Shown here piece after piece: positions 1-7,611 of a stretch of 64,000 bases of DNA (position 1 is the first letter of the stretch; each line of letters begins with the position of its first letter). Below the pieces are notes generated by a model. The model ran no database searches. It worked only from the letters and a program-made list of their open reading frames with translations, and was not told the DNA's origin. The DNA comes from Microbacterium testaceum (GTDB lineage Bacteria; Actinomycetota; Actinomycetes; Actinomycetales; Microbacteriaceae). The stretch is taken from positions 1 to 64,000 of the forward strand of contig NZ_LDRU01000003.1 in assembly GCF_001476285.1 (NCBI RefSeq), written 5' to 3'. Both the position numbers and the translations under genes were made by a program.

Positions 1-755
1 CTCCCGCGGCTCCCGTCGCTCCCGCGGCTCCCGTCGCGCCCGCGGCTCCCGCCGCTCCCGCGGCCCCCGCCGGCACTCCGGCCTACTCCACCGCACCGGG
101 CTACCCGGGTGCGGCCGCCGCCTCGACCCCGGGTTTCCCTGCGTCTCCGGGCTACGGTGCCGCGCCGGGGTATCCCGCGGCGCCGGGATACCCGGCCGCC
201 CCGGGCTACGCCGGAGCGTCCGCCCCCGCGAGCCCCGCGAAGAGCGGTGTTCCCACCGACACGGTCTGGGTGTGGCTGATCGTCGCCCTGCCCCTGGTGC
301 AGTTGCTGTCGTTGTTCCTGGTCGACTGGCGGTCGATCCTGGAACAGGCGATCTACTCGGCGGCGTTCTCCGAGAGCAGCGGCTACTCGTCTTCCATGCT
401 GAGCGCGTCGCTCGGAACGACCCTCGCCACGCTGGGGGTGAGCGTCCTCTCGCTCGTGATCGCGGGTCTCAGCATCCTCTTCGCGTTCCTCGACTGGCGT
501 CAGCTCCGTGCGCGCGGAATCCAGAACCCGTTCCACTGGGCATGGGCGTTCTTCGTCTTCCTGATCTCGTCCGGCGTCTACGTCATCGGCCGCGGGATCG
601 TCCTGCGCCGGCAGACCGGCAAGGGACTCGGCCCGATCTGGGGTTTCATCGCCGTGACCGTCGTGTCGCTCATCGCCGCGACGATCTGGGCCGTGGTCGT
701 CCTCCGCGAGGTGTTCGCCCTCATCGAGCAGGTCGCGTACTACTACAGCTACTGA
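1..755 (+). CDS. Ala/Pro-rich membrane protein, 5'-truncated by the window edge
   Basis: The reading frame is open from base 3 to the TGA at 753-755, so only the C-terminal part is visible. The first 80 or so residues are low-complexity Ala/Pro blocks followed by repeated P-G-Y-P/A-A-P units. Four hydrophobic segments follow (near 270-325, 400-490, 535-600 and 635-710 in nucleotide terms), which predicts a disordered, probably cytoplasmic N-terminus on a four-helix membrane domain. Actinobacterial proteins of this build often carry a DUF2510-type segment at the unseen N-terminus, but nothing here shows it. The first GTG at 270 lies inside the first membrane helix and is not a plausible start. 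No enzymatic motif is seen and the function is unknown. Confidence 0.7.
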   Translation, partial: PAAPVAPAAPVAPAAPAAPAAPAGTPAYSTAPGYPGAAAASTPGFPASPGYGAAPGYPAAPGYPAAPGYAGASAPASPAKSGVPTDTVWVWLIVALPLVQLLSLFLVDWRSILEQAIYSAAFSESSGYSSSMLSASLGTTLATLGVSVLSLVIAGLSILFAFLDWRQLRARGIQNPFHWAWAFFVFLISSGVYVIGRGIVLRRQTGKGLGPIWGFIAVTVVSLIAATIWAVVVLREVFALIEQVAYYYSY

Positions 756-772
756 TCGCCCATCGCGATCAG
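752..772. terminator. Bidirectional hairpin between convergent genes
   Basis: CTGATCGC (752-759) pairs perfectly with GCGATCAG (765-772) around a 5-nt loop. It overlaps the stop codons of both the membrane protein and coaBC, so it can end transcription in both directions. There is no U-run, as is usual for GC-rich actinobacterial terminators. Identification is by structure and position only. Confidence 0.55.
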
Positions 773-1971
773 CCCTGTCGGTGGGCGACGATCGCATCGA
801 GTAGCGCGTGGGCGGTGTCGTCCTTCGAGCCGGATGCCACCGCCACGACCTCGCCCTCGCGTTCGACGATCACGAGCGCGTTGTCGGTCGACTCGAACCC
901 CTGCGTCCAGCCGACCGCGTTCGCCGCCAGCAGGTCGACGCCCTTGCGCGCGGCTTTCGCTCGCGCGCGTTCGAGCAGTTCGTCGTCGTCGCGGACCGTC
1001 TCGGCGGCGAATGCGACGATCGTCTGCCCGTCACGGCGCGCGGCGACGAGACCGGCCACGATGTCGCGGTTCTCGACGAGCTCGAGAGTGAGTCCTCCGG
1101 GGGCGTCCTGCTTGCGGATCTTGTTCTCCGACACAGAGGCCACGGAGTAGTCGGCGACCGCCGCGGCCATGACGACGACGTCGGCGTCGGGGGCCGTGGC
1201 ATCCATCGCCCTGCCCAGTTCATCGGCGGTCGCGACGGCGATGACCTCGACCCGCGGATCGGGGACGACGTCGGCGTCGAGGTGCGCCGCGACGAGGGTC
1301 ACGAGGGCGCCGCGGTCGGCGGCGGCTCGCGCAATCGCGACGCCCTGTCGACCGCTCGAACGGTTGCCGAGGAAGCGGACCGGGTCGATGGGCTCGCGCG
1401 TGCCGCCGGCGCTGACGACCACCGATACACCCTCGAGATCGCGAGGTCGTTCGACGAGGGCGAGAGCTGCGGCGGCGATGTCCTCGGGCTCCGACATGCG
1501 ACCCGGACCCGAGTCGCCGCCCGTGAGGGCTCCGTCCGCGGGGCCGACGACGTGGACCCCACGTTCCCTCAGCACCCGCATGTTGTGGGTGGTCGCCGGG
1601 TGCCGCCACATCTCGGTGTGCATCGCCGGGGCGACCACCACGGGCGCGGTCGTCGCGAGGAGGGTCGTGCCGAGGAGATCGGATGCCAAGCCCGCGGTCA
1701 TCGCGGCGAGGGTGTTCGCCGTGGCGGGGGCGACGATCACGAGCTCGGCCGATTGCCCGAGCGCGACGTGGCGGACCCGCGCGACATCGTCGTGAACCGA
1801 CGTAGTGACGGGGTTGCGGCTGATCGCCTCCCACGTCGGAGCCCCCACGAAGCGCAGGGCGTCGTCGGTCGGGATGACGTGCACGTCGTGCCCCGCTTTC
1901 ACGAGGAGGCGCACGAGCCCCACGGTCTTGTAGGCGGCGATTCCCCCGGTGACCCCGACGACGATGAACAT
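769..1971 (-). CDS. coaBC: Bifunctional phosphopantothenoylcysteine decarboxylase / phosphopantothenate-cysteine ligase
   Basis: A 400-residue protein with the two-domain CoaBC layout. The N-terminal flavodoxin-like CoaC half opens with VTGGIAAYK and contains the conserved PAMHTEMW segment, the family's PxMNxxMW substrate clamp with His for Asn. The C-terminal CoaB half starts near residue 180 (VVVSAGGTREPIDPVRFLGN) and carries the later VAAVADY and ENRDIVAGL-type motifs. The enzyme makes 4'-phosphopantetheine from 4'-phosphopantothenate, CTP and cysteine in cytosolic CoA synthesis. Length is normal for the family and the ATG at 1971 is the only sensible start. The gene is convergent with the upstream membrane protein. 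Family assignment is secure. Confidence 0.96.
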   Translation of the reverse strand: MFIVVGVTGGIAAYKTVGLVRLLVKAGHDVHVIPTDDALRFVGAPTWEAISRNPVTTSVHDDVARVRHVALGQSAELVIVAPATANTLAAMTAGLASDLLGTTLLATTAPVVVAPAMHTEMWRHPATTHNMRVLRERGVHVVGPADGALTGGDSGPGRMSEPEDIAAAALALVERPRDLEGVSVVVSAGGTREPIDPVRFLGNRSSGRQGVAIARAAADRGALVTLVAAHLDADVVPDPRVEVIAVATADELGRAMDATAPDADVVVMAAAVADYSVASVSENKIRKQDAPGGLTLELVENRDIVAGLVAARRDGQTIVAFAAETVRDDDELLERARAKAARKGVDLLAANAVGWTQGFESTDNALVIVEREGEVVAVASGSKDDTAHALLDAIVAHRQG

Positions 1972-2103
1972 CGCCCCAGTCTTCCAGGTGGGGGCTCTTC
2001 CCGGCGCCCGGCTCGTTCAGATGCCGGTCGGGAAGGAAGGCGAGGGGAGCGGTCGGGCATGCGGTGCGACCCCCGTCCGCGCGGCGCGGGTAGCGTGGAG
2101 CGG

Positions 2104-2838
2104 GTGTGCACCGTCGTGATCGATGTCCCCGCCGTGGAGGGCGAGCCGGTGCGGCTCCTCGCCGTCCGGGACGAGGATCGTGAGCGTCCCTGGCGCGGCA
2201 TCGGGCCCTGGTGGCCGGATCGACCGCGTGTTCTCGGCGTGCGCGACGACCGCGCCGGTGGCGCGTGGCTCGCGGTCGACCCCGACCGCCGTCGATTGGC
2301 GGTGCTGCTCAACCGCGAGGACCTCTCGGCCCGCGGCGACGACGAGGTGGTCAGCCGCGGCGCGATCGCTCTCGACGCGCTGGCCGACGGGATTCCGGAG
2401 AATCCTCCGACCCGGGGGTTCAATCTCGTCGAAGTGGATGCCACGGGTGCATACCTCGTCGAGTGGGACGGTCTGCGGACGCAGCGCACGCGGCTGGAAC
2501 CCGGGACCCACATGATCGCGCACCACGCGGCGGATGACCCGGGAACTCCGCGGATCGCCCGATGGCTCGACGAGTTCCGTCGCGCCGGAGTGGGCGCGGG
2601 ACCGAACTGGTTCGAGCCGTGGCTCGCGGTCGTCGAGAACTCGACACACGATCCCGGATCGTCGGTCCTCCGGCGAGATGCGCATGACGGTCTCGTGCTC
2701 GAATCGCTGCTCGTGTGCACGGCCCGCATCGGAGCGGACGGTGTCGAGGTGAGGGAGGCGGCCCTTCCCGAACCGGGGCGATGGGACGAAGGTCTGCCGA
2801 CGCGGCTGTTCTCGGGCGACCCCCTGTCGCGACGGTAG
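2104..2838 (+). CDS. NRDE (TANGO2-like) family protein
   Basis: A 244-residue protein. The GTG start at 2104 was chosen because it gives the family's hallmark N-terminus V/M-C-T-V-V, in which Cys2 is conserved and could become an N-terminal nucleophile. The internal motifs GAWLAVD, LAVLLNRED (the N-R-x-D-E-type signature) and GFNLVEVD match the Ser/Thr-rich NRDE family that includes eukaryotic TANGO2. Bacterial members are uncharacterised or linked to heme and lipid homeostasis, so no reaction is claimed. The open frame continues upstream of 2104, but that part is the antisense shadow of coaBC. The gene ends 14 bp before tRNA-Arg. Confidence 0.82.
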   Translation: MCTVVIDVPAVEGEPVRLLAVRDEDRERPWRGIGPWWPDRPRVLGVRDDRAGGAWLAVDPDRRRLAVLLNREDLSARGDDEVVSRGAIALDALADGIPENPPTRGFNLVEVDATGAYLVEWDGLRTQRTRLEPGTHMIAHHAADDPGTPRIARWLDEFRRAGVGAGPNWFEPWLAVVENSTHDPGSSVLRRDAHDGLVLESLLVCTARIGADGVEVREAALPEPGRWDEGLPTRLFSGDPLSRR

Positions 2839-2852
2839 GCTGGTGGCATCCC

Positions 2853-2928
2853 GCCTCCGTAGCTCAGGGGATAGAGCGCCGCACTCCTAACGCGGGCGTC
2901 GCAGGTTCGAATCCTGTCGGGGGCACCA
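2853..2928 (+). tRNA. tRNA-Arg (anticodon CCT)
   Basis: A complete 76-nt cloverleaf with encoded CCA. The acceptor arm GCCTCCG pairs with CGGGGGC (one T-G), the D arm is GCTC/GAGC, and the T arm is GCAGG-TTCGAAT-CCTGT. The anticodon loop CTCCTAA places CCT at positions 34-36, reading AGG codons. The last pair of the anticodon stem (31-39) is an A-C mismatch, the only irregularity. Nothing indicates an integrated element at this tRNA. Confidence 0.95.
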
Positions 2929-3011
2929 CTCGATGACGACGACCGTGCTGCGGGCGACGCGAAACGGCGACGCGCGAAGCCGGCCCCGGTTCCGCGCGTC
3001 GCCGCACGACC

Positions 3012-3425
3012 TCACTCGGCGGCGTCGCGGACCAGTGCGGTGTCGGTGAACTGCTCGAAGCGCACGATGAGGCCGCCGCGGACGACGAAGTGGTGCGCGA
3101 CGCGGACCGCGAGCGGCTTGCCCGTCGTGCAGTGAGTGGCGGTGTAGCGGGCCAGGACGACGACGTTCTCGCCGTCGACGACGTAGGTGTCATCGTGGGC
3201 GGTCCACCCCTCCCACTCCTGCCCGAGGCGCTCCATGACGTTCGAGGTCACGCCCTCGGGCGTGCGGTAGGTGCCGGCGAGGGGGAAGCCGGCCATCTCG
3301 GTCCACTCGACGTCGGGCGCCAGGGTGGCGCGCAGCGCGTCGAGGTCGCCCGCGGCGGAGGCGAGGTACTGGCGGCGGACGACGTCGCGCGGCGCGTCCG
3401 AGACGGTGTGTTCGTTCAGCCCCAT
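3012..3425 (-). CDS. NTF2-like / SnoaL-fold protein
   Basis: A 137-residue protein from ATG 3425, which overlaps the end of the upstream MBL-fold gene (stop at 3416) by 10 bp. It has the cone-shaped alpha+beta NTF2 pattern: an N-terminal helix (VRRQYLASAAGDLDALRATL), then P-D-V-E-W-T-E, and late strands ending in VRFEQFTDTA. These are typical of SnoaL-like small-molecule isomerase or hydrolase folds and of stress-associated proteins. No catalytic residue can be assigned. Co-translation with the MBL-fold gene and the shared operator with the divergent MarR regulator suggest one inducible two-gene unit. Confidence 0.8.
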   Translation of the reverse strand: MGLNEHTVSDAPRDVVRRQYLASAAGDLDALRATLAPDVEWTEMAGFPLAGTYRTPEGVTSNVMERLGQEWEGWTAHDDTYVVDGENVVVLARYTATHCTTGKPLAVRVAHHFVVRGGLIVRFEQFTDTALVRDAAE

Positions 3426-4222
3426 GACATCTCTCCCTTGGCGACCTTCGGACCGATCTGAGCGGCGATCAGCATTCCCGCCGCAGGGTACCGCTCGATG
3501 AGGGTCGCGGTCACGGCCGCGCCGTCGGCGGACTCGTCGAGGATGTGCTCGAACGCCCGCAGGTAGTCGCGCGTGTAGGCGATCGCGCTCGCGTCGGTCG
3601 CGGTGCCCGGCAGGCGGTGACCGGGAACCACGAACGTGGGGTGCAAGGCATCCATCTCGTCGAGCAGGGCGGTCCACGCGGCACGCTTCTCGGGGGTGGC
3701 GGTGTCGGCGGTCCACACGTGCTCCTGCTGGAAGACGAGGACGCCGCCAAGGATCGCGCGGTGCTCCGCGTTCCACAGGTACTGGCGGTCGGGCAGGATC
3801 TCCGAGCTGCCGCGCAGTTCGAGGCGCTCCCCGTCGACGACGAGGGCGTCGGCCGTCAGCGGCGAGATCTCCACGAGACGCGTGGGGAGGTTGGTGCCGA
3901 GAGCGGCCCAGGCCTTCAGCTTGCCCTCGAACGAGTGCTGGATGTGGTCGATGACGATCGGGGTCGCCACGATCTCGGCATCCGGGAAGGCGTCGGCGAT
4001 GGCCTCGAGGCCGAAGTAGAAGTCGGGGTCGGCGTGACTGACGAAGACGGTCGTCAGCTTCTTGCCCGAGTCGAGCACGGCGGCGACGAGGCGGTGCCCG
4101 TCGGCGCGCGTGAAGCCGGCGTCGACGAGGACGGCCTCGGTCTCGCCGGTGACGAGGGTGGCGGTCTTGTTCTTCGACCCCGCGGGGAAGTCGAGATCGA
4201 GAACGGTGAAGTCCAGAGCCAT
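3416..4222 (-). CDS. MBL-fold protein with an altered metal motif
   Basis: A 268-residue protein; ATG 4222 has AAGGAA just upstream. The fold signature is visible: early strands, an acidic loop (VLVDAGFTRADG), the active-site loop V-S-H-A-D-P-D-F-Y-F-G, and later VVPGHRL. Canonical metallo-beta-lactamase enzymes have HxHxDH in this loop. Here it reads H-A-D-P-D-F, so the second and third positions are Asp and Phe. Metal binding is therefore non-standard or mononuclear, and hydrolase activity should not be assumed. It is the first gene of a pair with the NTF2-like gene and is divergent from a MarR regulator across an 18-bp inverted repeat. Confidence 0.82.
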   Translation of the reverse strand: MALDFTVLDLDFPAGSKNKTATLVTGETEAVLVDAGFTRADGHRLVAAVLDSGKKLTTVFVSHADPDFYFGLEAIADAFPDAEIVATPIVIDHIQHSFEGKLKAWAALGTNLPTRLVEISPLTADALVVDGERLELRGSSEILPDRQYLWNAEHRAILGGVLVFQQEHVWTADTATPEKRAAWTALLDEMDALHPTFVVPGHRLPGTATDASAIAYTRDYLRAFEHILDESADGAAVTATLIERYPAAGMLIAAQIGPKVAKGEMSWG

Positions 4223-4272
4223 GGTTTTTCCTTCCGAGTGGTGCCGCGATCGCGGCGTATCCGGAAGAACAT

Positions 4273-4290
4273 TAGCTGAGCAGTCAGCTA
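4273..4290. promoter_or_regulatory. Probable MarR operator between the MBL-fold gene and marR
   Basis: TAGCTGA (4273-4279) and TCAGCTA (4284-4290) form a perfect 7-4-7 inverted repeat in the 117-bp divergent intergenic region. An 18-bp palindrome of this size and position is typical of dimeric MarR/TetR-class sites, so autoregulation together with control of the MBL/NTF2 pair is inferred. Confidence 0.65.
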
Positions 4291-4339
4291 TTCCCGTGTT
4301 GTCGAAGTTTTTTGCGCGACCGCCTCGTACCCTGTGAGG

Positions 4340-4834
4340 ATGTCCGCCCCGACCCCCTTCGACTCCGCCACCGACGCCGCGCACGACCCCCGGATCCTGC
4401 TGTTCGGGCGTCTGCTGGCCGCGGCGAACGGGTTCGAGTACCTCCTCGCGAAAGAGCTCGAGGATGCCACTGGCCTGACGCATCCGATCTTCGAGCTGCT
4501 CCTCATCGTCGCCCGCGGCGGCGAGACCGGCGTCTCGCTCAAGGACATCGCCCAGGCCAAGGTCGTGACCTCCGGCGGGGCCACGCGCCTCGTTCACCGC
4601 GGCGTCGAGCAGGGGCTGGTCGAACGGCATGCATCCGCGGAGGACGGCCGTGTGCAACTCGTGCGCCTGACGCCCCTCGGCGAGCGAACCGTGCGCGAGG
4701 CGAGCGCCGTGCACGCGCGGAACATCCAGACGTTCCTGATCGATGCGCTCCCCGAGGGGAGCGTCGAGGCGTTTGCGGCGGGCGTGCGCGCACTGAGCAA
4801 GACGGCGTCGGCCAGCCTGCCCGTCATGCCCTGA
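4340..4834 (+). CDS. MarR-family transcriptional regulator
   Basis: A 164-residue winged-helix protein. ATG 4340 was chosen; an in-frame GTG six bases earlier is an alternative. The central helix-turn-helix (GVSLKDIAQAKVVTSGGATRLVHRGVEQGLVER) is followed by the wing SAEDGRVQLVRLTPLGERTV, the standard MarR signature with D-x-R in the wing. N- and C-terminal helices would form the dimer interface. The gene is divergent from the MBL/NTF2 pair, which it probably represses through the 4273-4290 repeat. The ligand is unknown. Confidence 0.9.
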   Translation: MSAPTPFDSATDAAHDPRILLFGRLLAAANGFEYLLAKELEDATGLTHPIFELLLIVARGGETGVSLKDIAQAKVVTSGGATRLVHRGVEQGLVERHASAEDGRVQLVRLTPLGERTVREASAVHARNIQTFLIDALPEGSVEAFAAGVRALSKTASASLPVMP

Positions 4835-4838
4835 CTAG

Positions 4839-4853
4839 GCGGTCGGAGACCGC
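4839..4853. terminator. Short hairpin between marR and the SDR gene
   Basis: GCGGTC (4839-4844) and GACCGC (4848-4853) form a 6-bp stem with a 3-nt loop in the 27-bp gap between convergent genes. It is a plausible weak bidirectional terminator. Confidence 0.4.
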
Positions 4854-4861
4854 GCGGGGCC

Positions 4862-5608
4862 TCAGAGCACAGTCATGCCGCCATCGACGAAGTACGTGCT
4901 GCCGGTCGTGAACGACGCCTCGTCGGAGGCGAGGTACACCATCATCGCGGCCACGTCGTCAGGGGTTCCGGCGCGACCGAGGGGCACGCGCGACACGATG
5001 TCGGCGCGCGAGGCCGCGTCGTCCGCCAGCGCGGCGACGAGGGGCGTGGCGGTGAAGCCGGGCACGACACTGTTGACGCGGATGCCGACCGGGGCGTAGG
5101 CCGCGGCGACCGTGCGCACGAGTCCCATCCCGCCGGCCTTCGTCGTGGAGTACGCCGTATACGGGGCACCCTCGCCGGTCAGGGCGGTGGGGCTGCCGGT
5201 GACGAGGATCGCCCCGCCCGTGGCGAGCATCGCCCGGACGGCGTGCTTCACGGTGAGGAAGGTGCCGGTGAGGTTGATGTCGACGGTGCGCTGCCACACC
5301 TCGAGATCGAGGTCGGCGATGGGCGCGTCCGCGCCGAACAACTGCACTCCGGCGTTGGCGACGACGACGTCGAGCCGACCGTGCGCATCGTGCACCTGCC
5401 GGAAGGCCGCGGCGACGGAGTGTTCATCGGTGATGTCGGCGACGAGCGCGCGCCCGGTCCCGTCGAGTGCCGCAGAGAGTCGGTCGCCGTCGCGGTCGAG
5501 CCCGAACACCCGCGCCCCCTCCCGTGCGAAGCGCTGGGCGGTCGCGAGGCCGATTCCCGACGCGGCGCCGGTGACGAGGGCCACCTTGCCCTCCAGGCGG
5601 CCGGTCAT
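4862..5608 (-). CDS. SDR-family NAD(P)-dependent dehydrogenase (candidate sugar dehydrogenase of the apionate locus)
   Basis: A 248-residue classical short-chain dehydrogenase. It has the coenzyme motif TGAASGIG at residues 14-21, NAG in VVANAGVQ, a catalytic Ser in the strand VTGS, and Tyr/Lys in YTAYSTTK. FGLDRD, with Asp after beta-2, suggests a preference for NAD. ATG 5608 overlaps the stop of the upstream gntR gene (ATGA), so the two are co-transcribed. Its position beside a GntR regulator and opposite the transporter/apionate operon makes oxidation of the incoming aldose (for example D-apiose to D-apionolactone) an attractive role. That role is inference: characterised D-apiose dehydrogenases belong to a different family (Gfo/Idh/MocA). 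Confidence 0.88.
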   Translation of the reverse strand: MTGRLEGKVALVTGAASGIGLATAQRFAREGARVFGLDRDGDRLSAALDGTGRALVADITDEHSVAAAFRQVHDAHGRLDVVVANAGVQLFGADAPIADLDLEVWQRTVDINLTGTFLTVKHAVRAMLATGGAILVTGSPTALTGEGAPYTAYSTTKAGGMGLVRTVAAAYAPVGIRVNSVVPGFTATPLVAALADDAASRADIVSRVPLGRAGTPDDVAAMMVYLASDEASFTTGSTYFVDGGMTVL

Positions 5609-6324
5609 GCGGGTGCCTCTGTCGCGGCGTCGTAGTAGCGCTCGGACCCGTCGAGGTGACGGCGCATCGCCCGTCGCGCCGCCTCCGGATCACGCGCGCG
5701 GACCGCGTCGAGGACGGCGGCGTGTTCGGCCAGCGCGATCGGCAGGCGACCCTCGGTGGACAGGCTCGTCGAGCGGATGGCCTTCATCGTGGCGTTGATC
5801 GATTCGATGAGGGTGAGCATGAGGGCGTTGTGCGTCGAGCGCGCGAGAAGTCGATGGAACTCGGCGTCGTGGACGGCGGCGGTGTCCGCGTCGCGTGCGG
5901 CCGCCATTCGCTCGTGGGCGGCCGAGATGGCGTCGAGGTCGTCGTCGGTCGCGCGCGCGCACGCCAGCTCGACGAGACGGGTCTCCAGCGTCTCGCGGAC
6001 CTCGGCGATGTGCTCGGGGCGGAGGAGGTCCTGGGACTGCGCTCCACGCAGATAGACCTCGAGGGCTTCGGTGACGCGGCTCGCCGAGACGGTGGCGATC
6101 TGCGTCCCGCGGCCCTCGGACACCTCGAGCACTCCCTTGGCGTAGAGGGTGCGGATCGCCTCTCGGATGACCGTGCGCGACACCCCGAAGCGTTCGCTCA
6201 TCTCGCGCTCGCTGGGCAGGCGCTCACCCGCGCGGAAACGTCCGGAGGCGATCGCCTCCAACAGCTCGTCCGACACGCGGGTTGCCAGGGACGGTTGCCG
6301 CGTGAGGGGGCCGAAGTCGCTCAT
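5605..6324 (-). CDS. FadR-subfamily GntR regulator
   Basis: A 239-residue protein. The N-terminal winged helix (GERLPSEREMSERFGVSRTVIREAIRTLYAKGVLEVSEGRGTQ) is textbook GntR. The C-terminal all-helical FCD ligand domain carries the metal-site pattern D-x-x-F-H (AEFHRLL), STHN, and two later His in AEHAAVL and MRRHLDG. FCD regulators commonly sense sugar acids and related carboxylates. The gene is divergent from the ABC transporter operon, and the intergenic region contains TTTGGTATACCAAA, which matches the FadR-type TNGTNNNACNA pattern. It is therefore the likely repressor of the sugar-acid locus and of its own operon with the SDR gene. Confidence 0.92.
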   Translation of the reverse strand: MSDFGPLTRQPSLATRVSDELLEAIASGRFRAGERLPSEREMSERFGVSRTVIREAIRTLYAKGVLEVSEGRGTQIATVSASRVTEALEVYLRGAQSQDLLRPEHIAEVRETLETRLVELACARATDDDLDAISAAHERMAAARDADTAAVHDAEFHRLLARSTHNALMLTLIESINATMKAIRSTSLSTEGRLPIALAEHAAVLDAVRARDPEAARRAMRRHLDGSERYYDAATEAPA

Positions 6325-6346
6325 GACTCTCGCTTTCGCTTTCGAA

Positions 6347-6362
6347 CCATCATCGATGATGG
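6347..6362. promoter_or_regulatory. 16-bp perfect palindrome upstream of gntR
   Basis: CCATCATC is followed directly by GATGATGG, a perfect 16-bp palindrome starting 23 bp upstream of the gntR start. It does not look like the nearby GntR-type site, so it may bind a second regulator or be a second class of site for the same one. Confidence 0.45.
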
Positions 6363-6385
6363 GCGAGCCAAACGGTAGCAGTGTT

Positions 6386-6399
6386 TTTGGTATACCAAA
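6386..6399. promoter_or_regulatory. Probable GntR/FadR operator
   Basis: TTTGGTATACCAAA is a perfect 14-bp palindrome in the 187-bp region between gntR and the transporter operon. It fits the FadR-subfamily consensus T-N-G-T-N-A-C-N-A. It lies upstream of the predicted transporter promoter and could control both directions. Confidence 0.65.
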
Positions 6400-6428
6400 T
6401 ACCGAATAGGCCGAATGGCGCGTAAAAC

Positions 6429-6457
6429 TTGCGATTTGTAGGAACCGTGGCTACGTT
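6429..6457 (+). promoter_or_regulatory. Candidate promoter of the transporter/apionate operon
   Basis: TTGCGA (6429-6434) and TACGTT (6452-6457) are spaced by 17 bp. The predicted start of transcription near 6464 would leave a leader of about 48 nt. The leader contains a small inverted repeat, ACGGCA (6470-6475) with TGCCGT (6485-6490), and ends in the strong ribosome site AAGGAGG at 6501-6507. The -10 match is only moderate. Confidence 0.4.
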
Positions 6458-6511
6458 TCGAGAGAACCGACGGCAGCAATGGTTTGCCGTATTCCGAGTC
6501 AAGGAGGCCTC

Positions 6512-7579
6512 GTGATCCGTTACCGTGCACTGGGCGCTGCCGCCGCAGCGCTCGCCCTCGTCAGCGCTCTCACCGCGTGCGGAACCACCGGCGGAGGGGC
6601 GGGGGGCAACTCCGCCGCTGCGGAGCAGGACATCAGCGTCGAGGTCGGATCCGACCTCAGCGGCAAGCGCATCTGCTTCGGTTTCTCGGGCAGCGAGACG
6701 GAGTTCTGGGCAGCGGGCATCAAATCGATCGGCGACTCGCTGGCCGCCGCGAACGCGACCGTCATCGAGCACAACTCGAACGAGGATCCCAACCGCCAGC
6801 TGGAGCAGGTGCGGGACTGCATCACGCAGGGCGTCGACGGCATCATCGTCATCCCCGAGGACGGGTCCAGCGCGAACACCATCATCAAAGAGGCGAACGA
6901 CGCCGACATCCCGATCGGGATCTTCAACCGACCGCCGGCGTCCGAGGACGGCGCGGCGATCATCTCGGTCGCCGACAACCGCGATGTCGCGGCCCAGACG
7001 GTGCAGTACCTCGCCGACGAGGCCACCAAGCTCGGCCGCAAGGTGCAGCCGCTCATCATGGTCGGCAACCTCAGCGACCAGAACGCCGTCCAGCGGCGCA
7101 ATGGGTTCATGGACGTGATCGAGGCCAATCCCGACCTGTTCCTCGCACCGATCGAGGTGCAGACCAACTGGGACGCCGCCACCGGACAGTCCAACCTGCA
7201 GGCAGCGATGCAGGCGAACCCGAACGTCGATGTGCTCTTCACCTCGAGCGACTTCCTCTTCCCGCAGATCCAGGCGGTCCTCGAGCCGCTCGGCAAGTGG
7301 AAGCCGGTGGGCCAGGAGGGGCACGTGATCATGGGCGGCCTCGACGGCGACAACCGCGCGTGCGGCCTGATCGAATCGGGCTACGTCGACGCCACGGGCG
7401 TGCAGGACCTGTTCTCGGAGGCCTCGGCGATGCTCGGCGCCCTGGGTGCGGCGATCGAGAAGGGCGAGACCGACCCCGACGAGACGATCGTCGACCCCGG
7501 GTTCGCCCTCACGGCGAGCAACTTCGCCGACCGCTCGCAGGACATGTGGGGTTGCGTCATCACCCCGCCCGCCAGCTGA
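6512..7579 (+). CDS. Sugar ABC transporter substrate-binding lipoprotein (PBP1/RbsB type)
   Basis: A 355-residue protein. GTG 6512 was chosen over upstream in-frame starts because AAGGAGG precedes it by 4 nt and because it gives a clean lipoprotein signal (VIRYRALG, hydrophobic Ala/Leu core, then LTAC with Cys23 as the lipid site). The mature part is a periplasmic-binding-protein type I fold: SGSETEFWAAGIKSI, QVRDCITQGVDGIIVIPED, IGIFNRPP and a hinge with VLFTSSD. These resemble ribose/xylose-type binding proteins. It should sit on the outer face of the membrane and deliver a pentose-like sugar or sugar acid to the importer encoded next. The catabolic genes downstream point to D-apiose, apionolactone or apionate as the ligand (inference). 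Confidence 0.92.
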   Translation: MIRYRALGAAAAALALVSALTACGTTGGGAGGNSAAAEQDISVEVGSDLSGKRICFGFSGSETEFWAAGIKSIGDSLAAANATVIEHNSNEDPNRQLEQVRDCITQGVDGIIVIPEDGSSANTIIKEANDADIPIGIFNRPPASEDGAAIISVADNRDVAAQTVQYLADEATKLGRKVQPLIMVGNLSDQNAVQRRNGFMDVIEANPDLFLAPIEVQTNWDAATGQSNLQAAMQANPNVDVLFTSSDFLFPQIQAVLEPLGKWKPVGQEGHVIMGGLDGDNRACGLIESGYVDATGVQDLFSEASAMLGALGAAIEKGETDPDETIVDPGFALTASNFADRSQDMWGCVITPPAS

Positions 7580-7611
7580 CCCGTACACCGACCAGGAAGG
7601 AGCGCCCGCTC

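Noticed and set aside
808..2838. 676-codon plus-strand frame joining the coaBC antisense with the NRDE gene
   Set aside because: Only the part after GTG 2104 has family motifs; the upstream part is antisense to coaBC.
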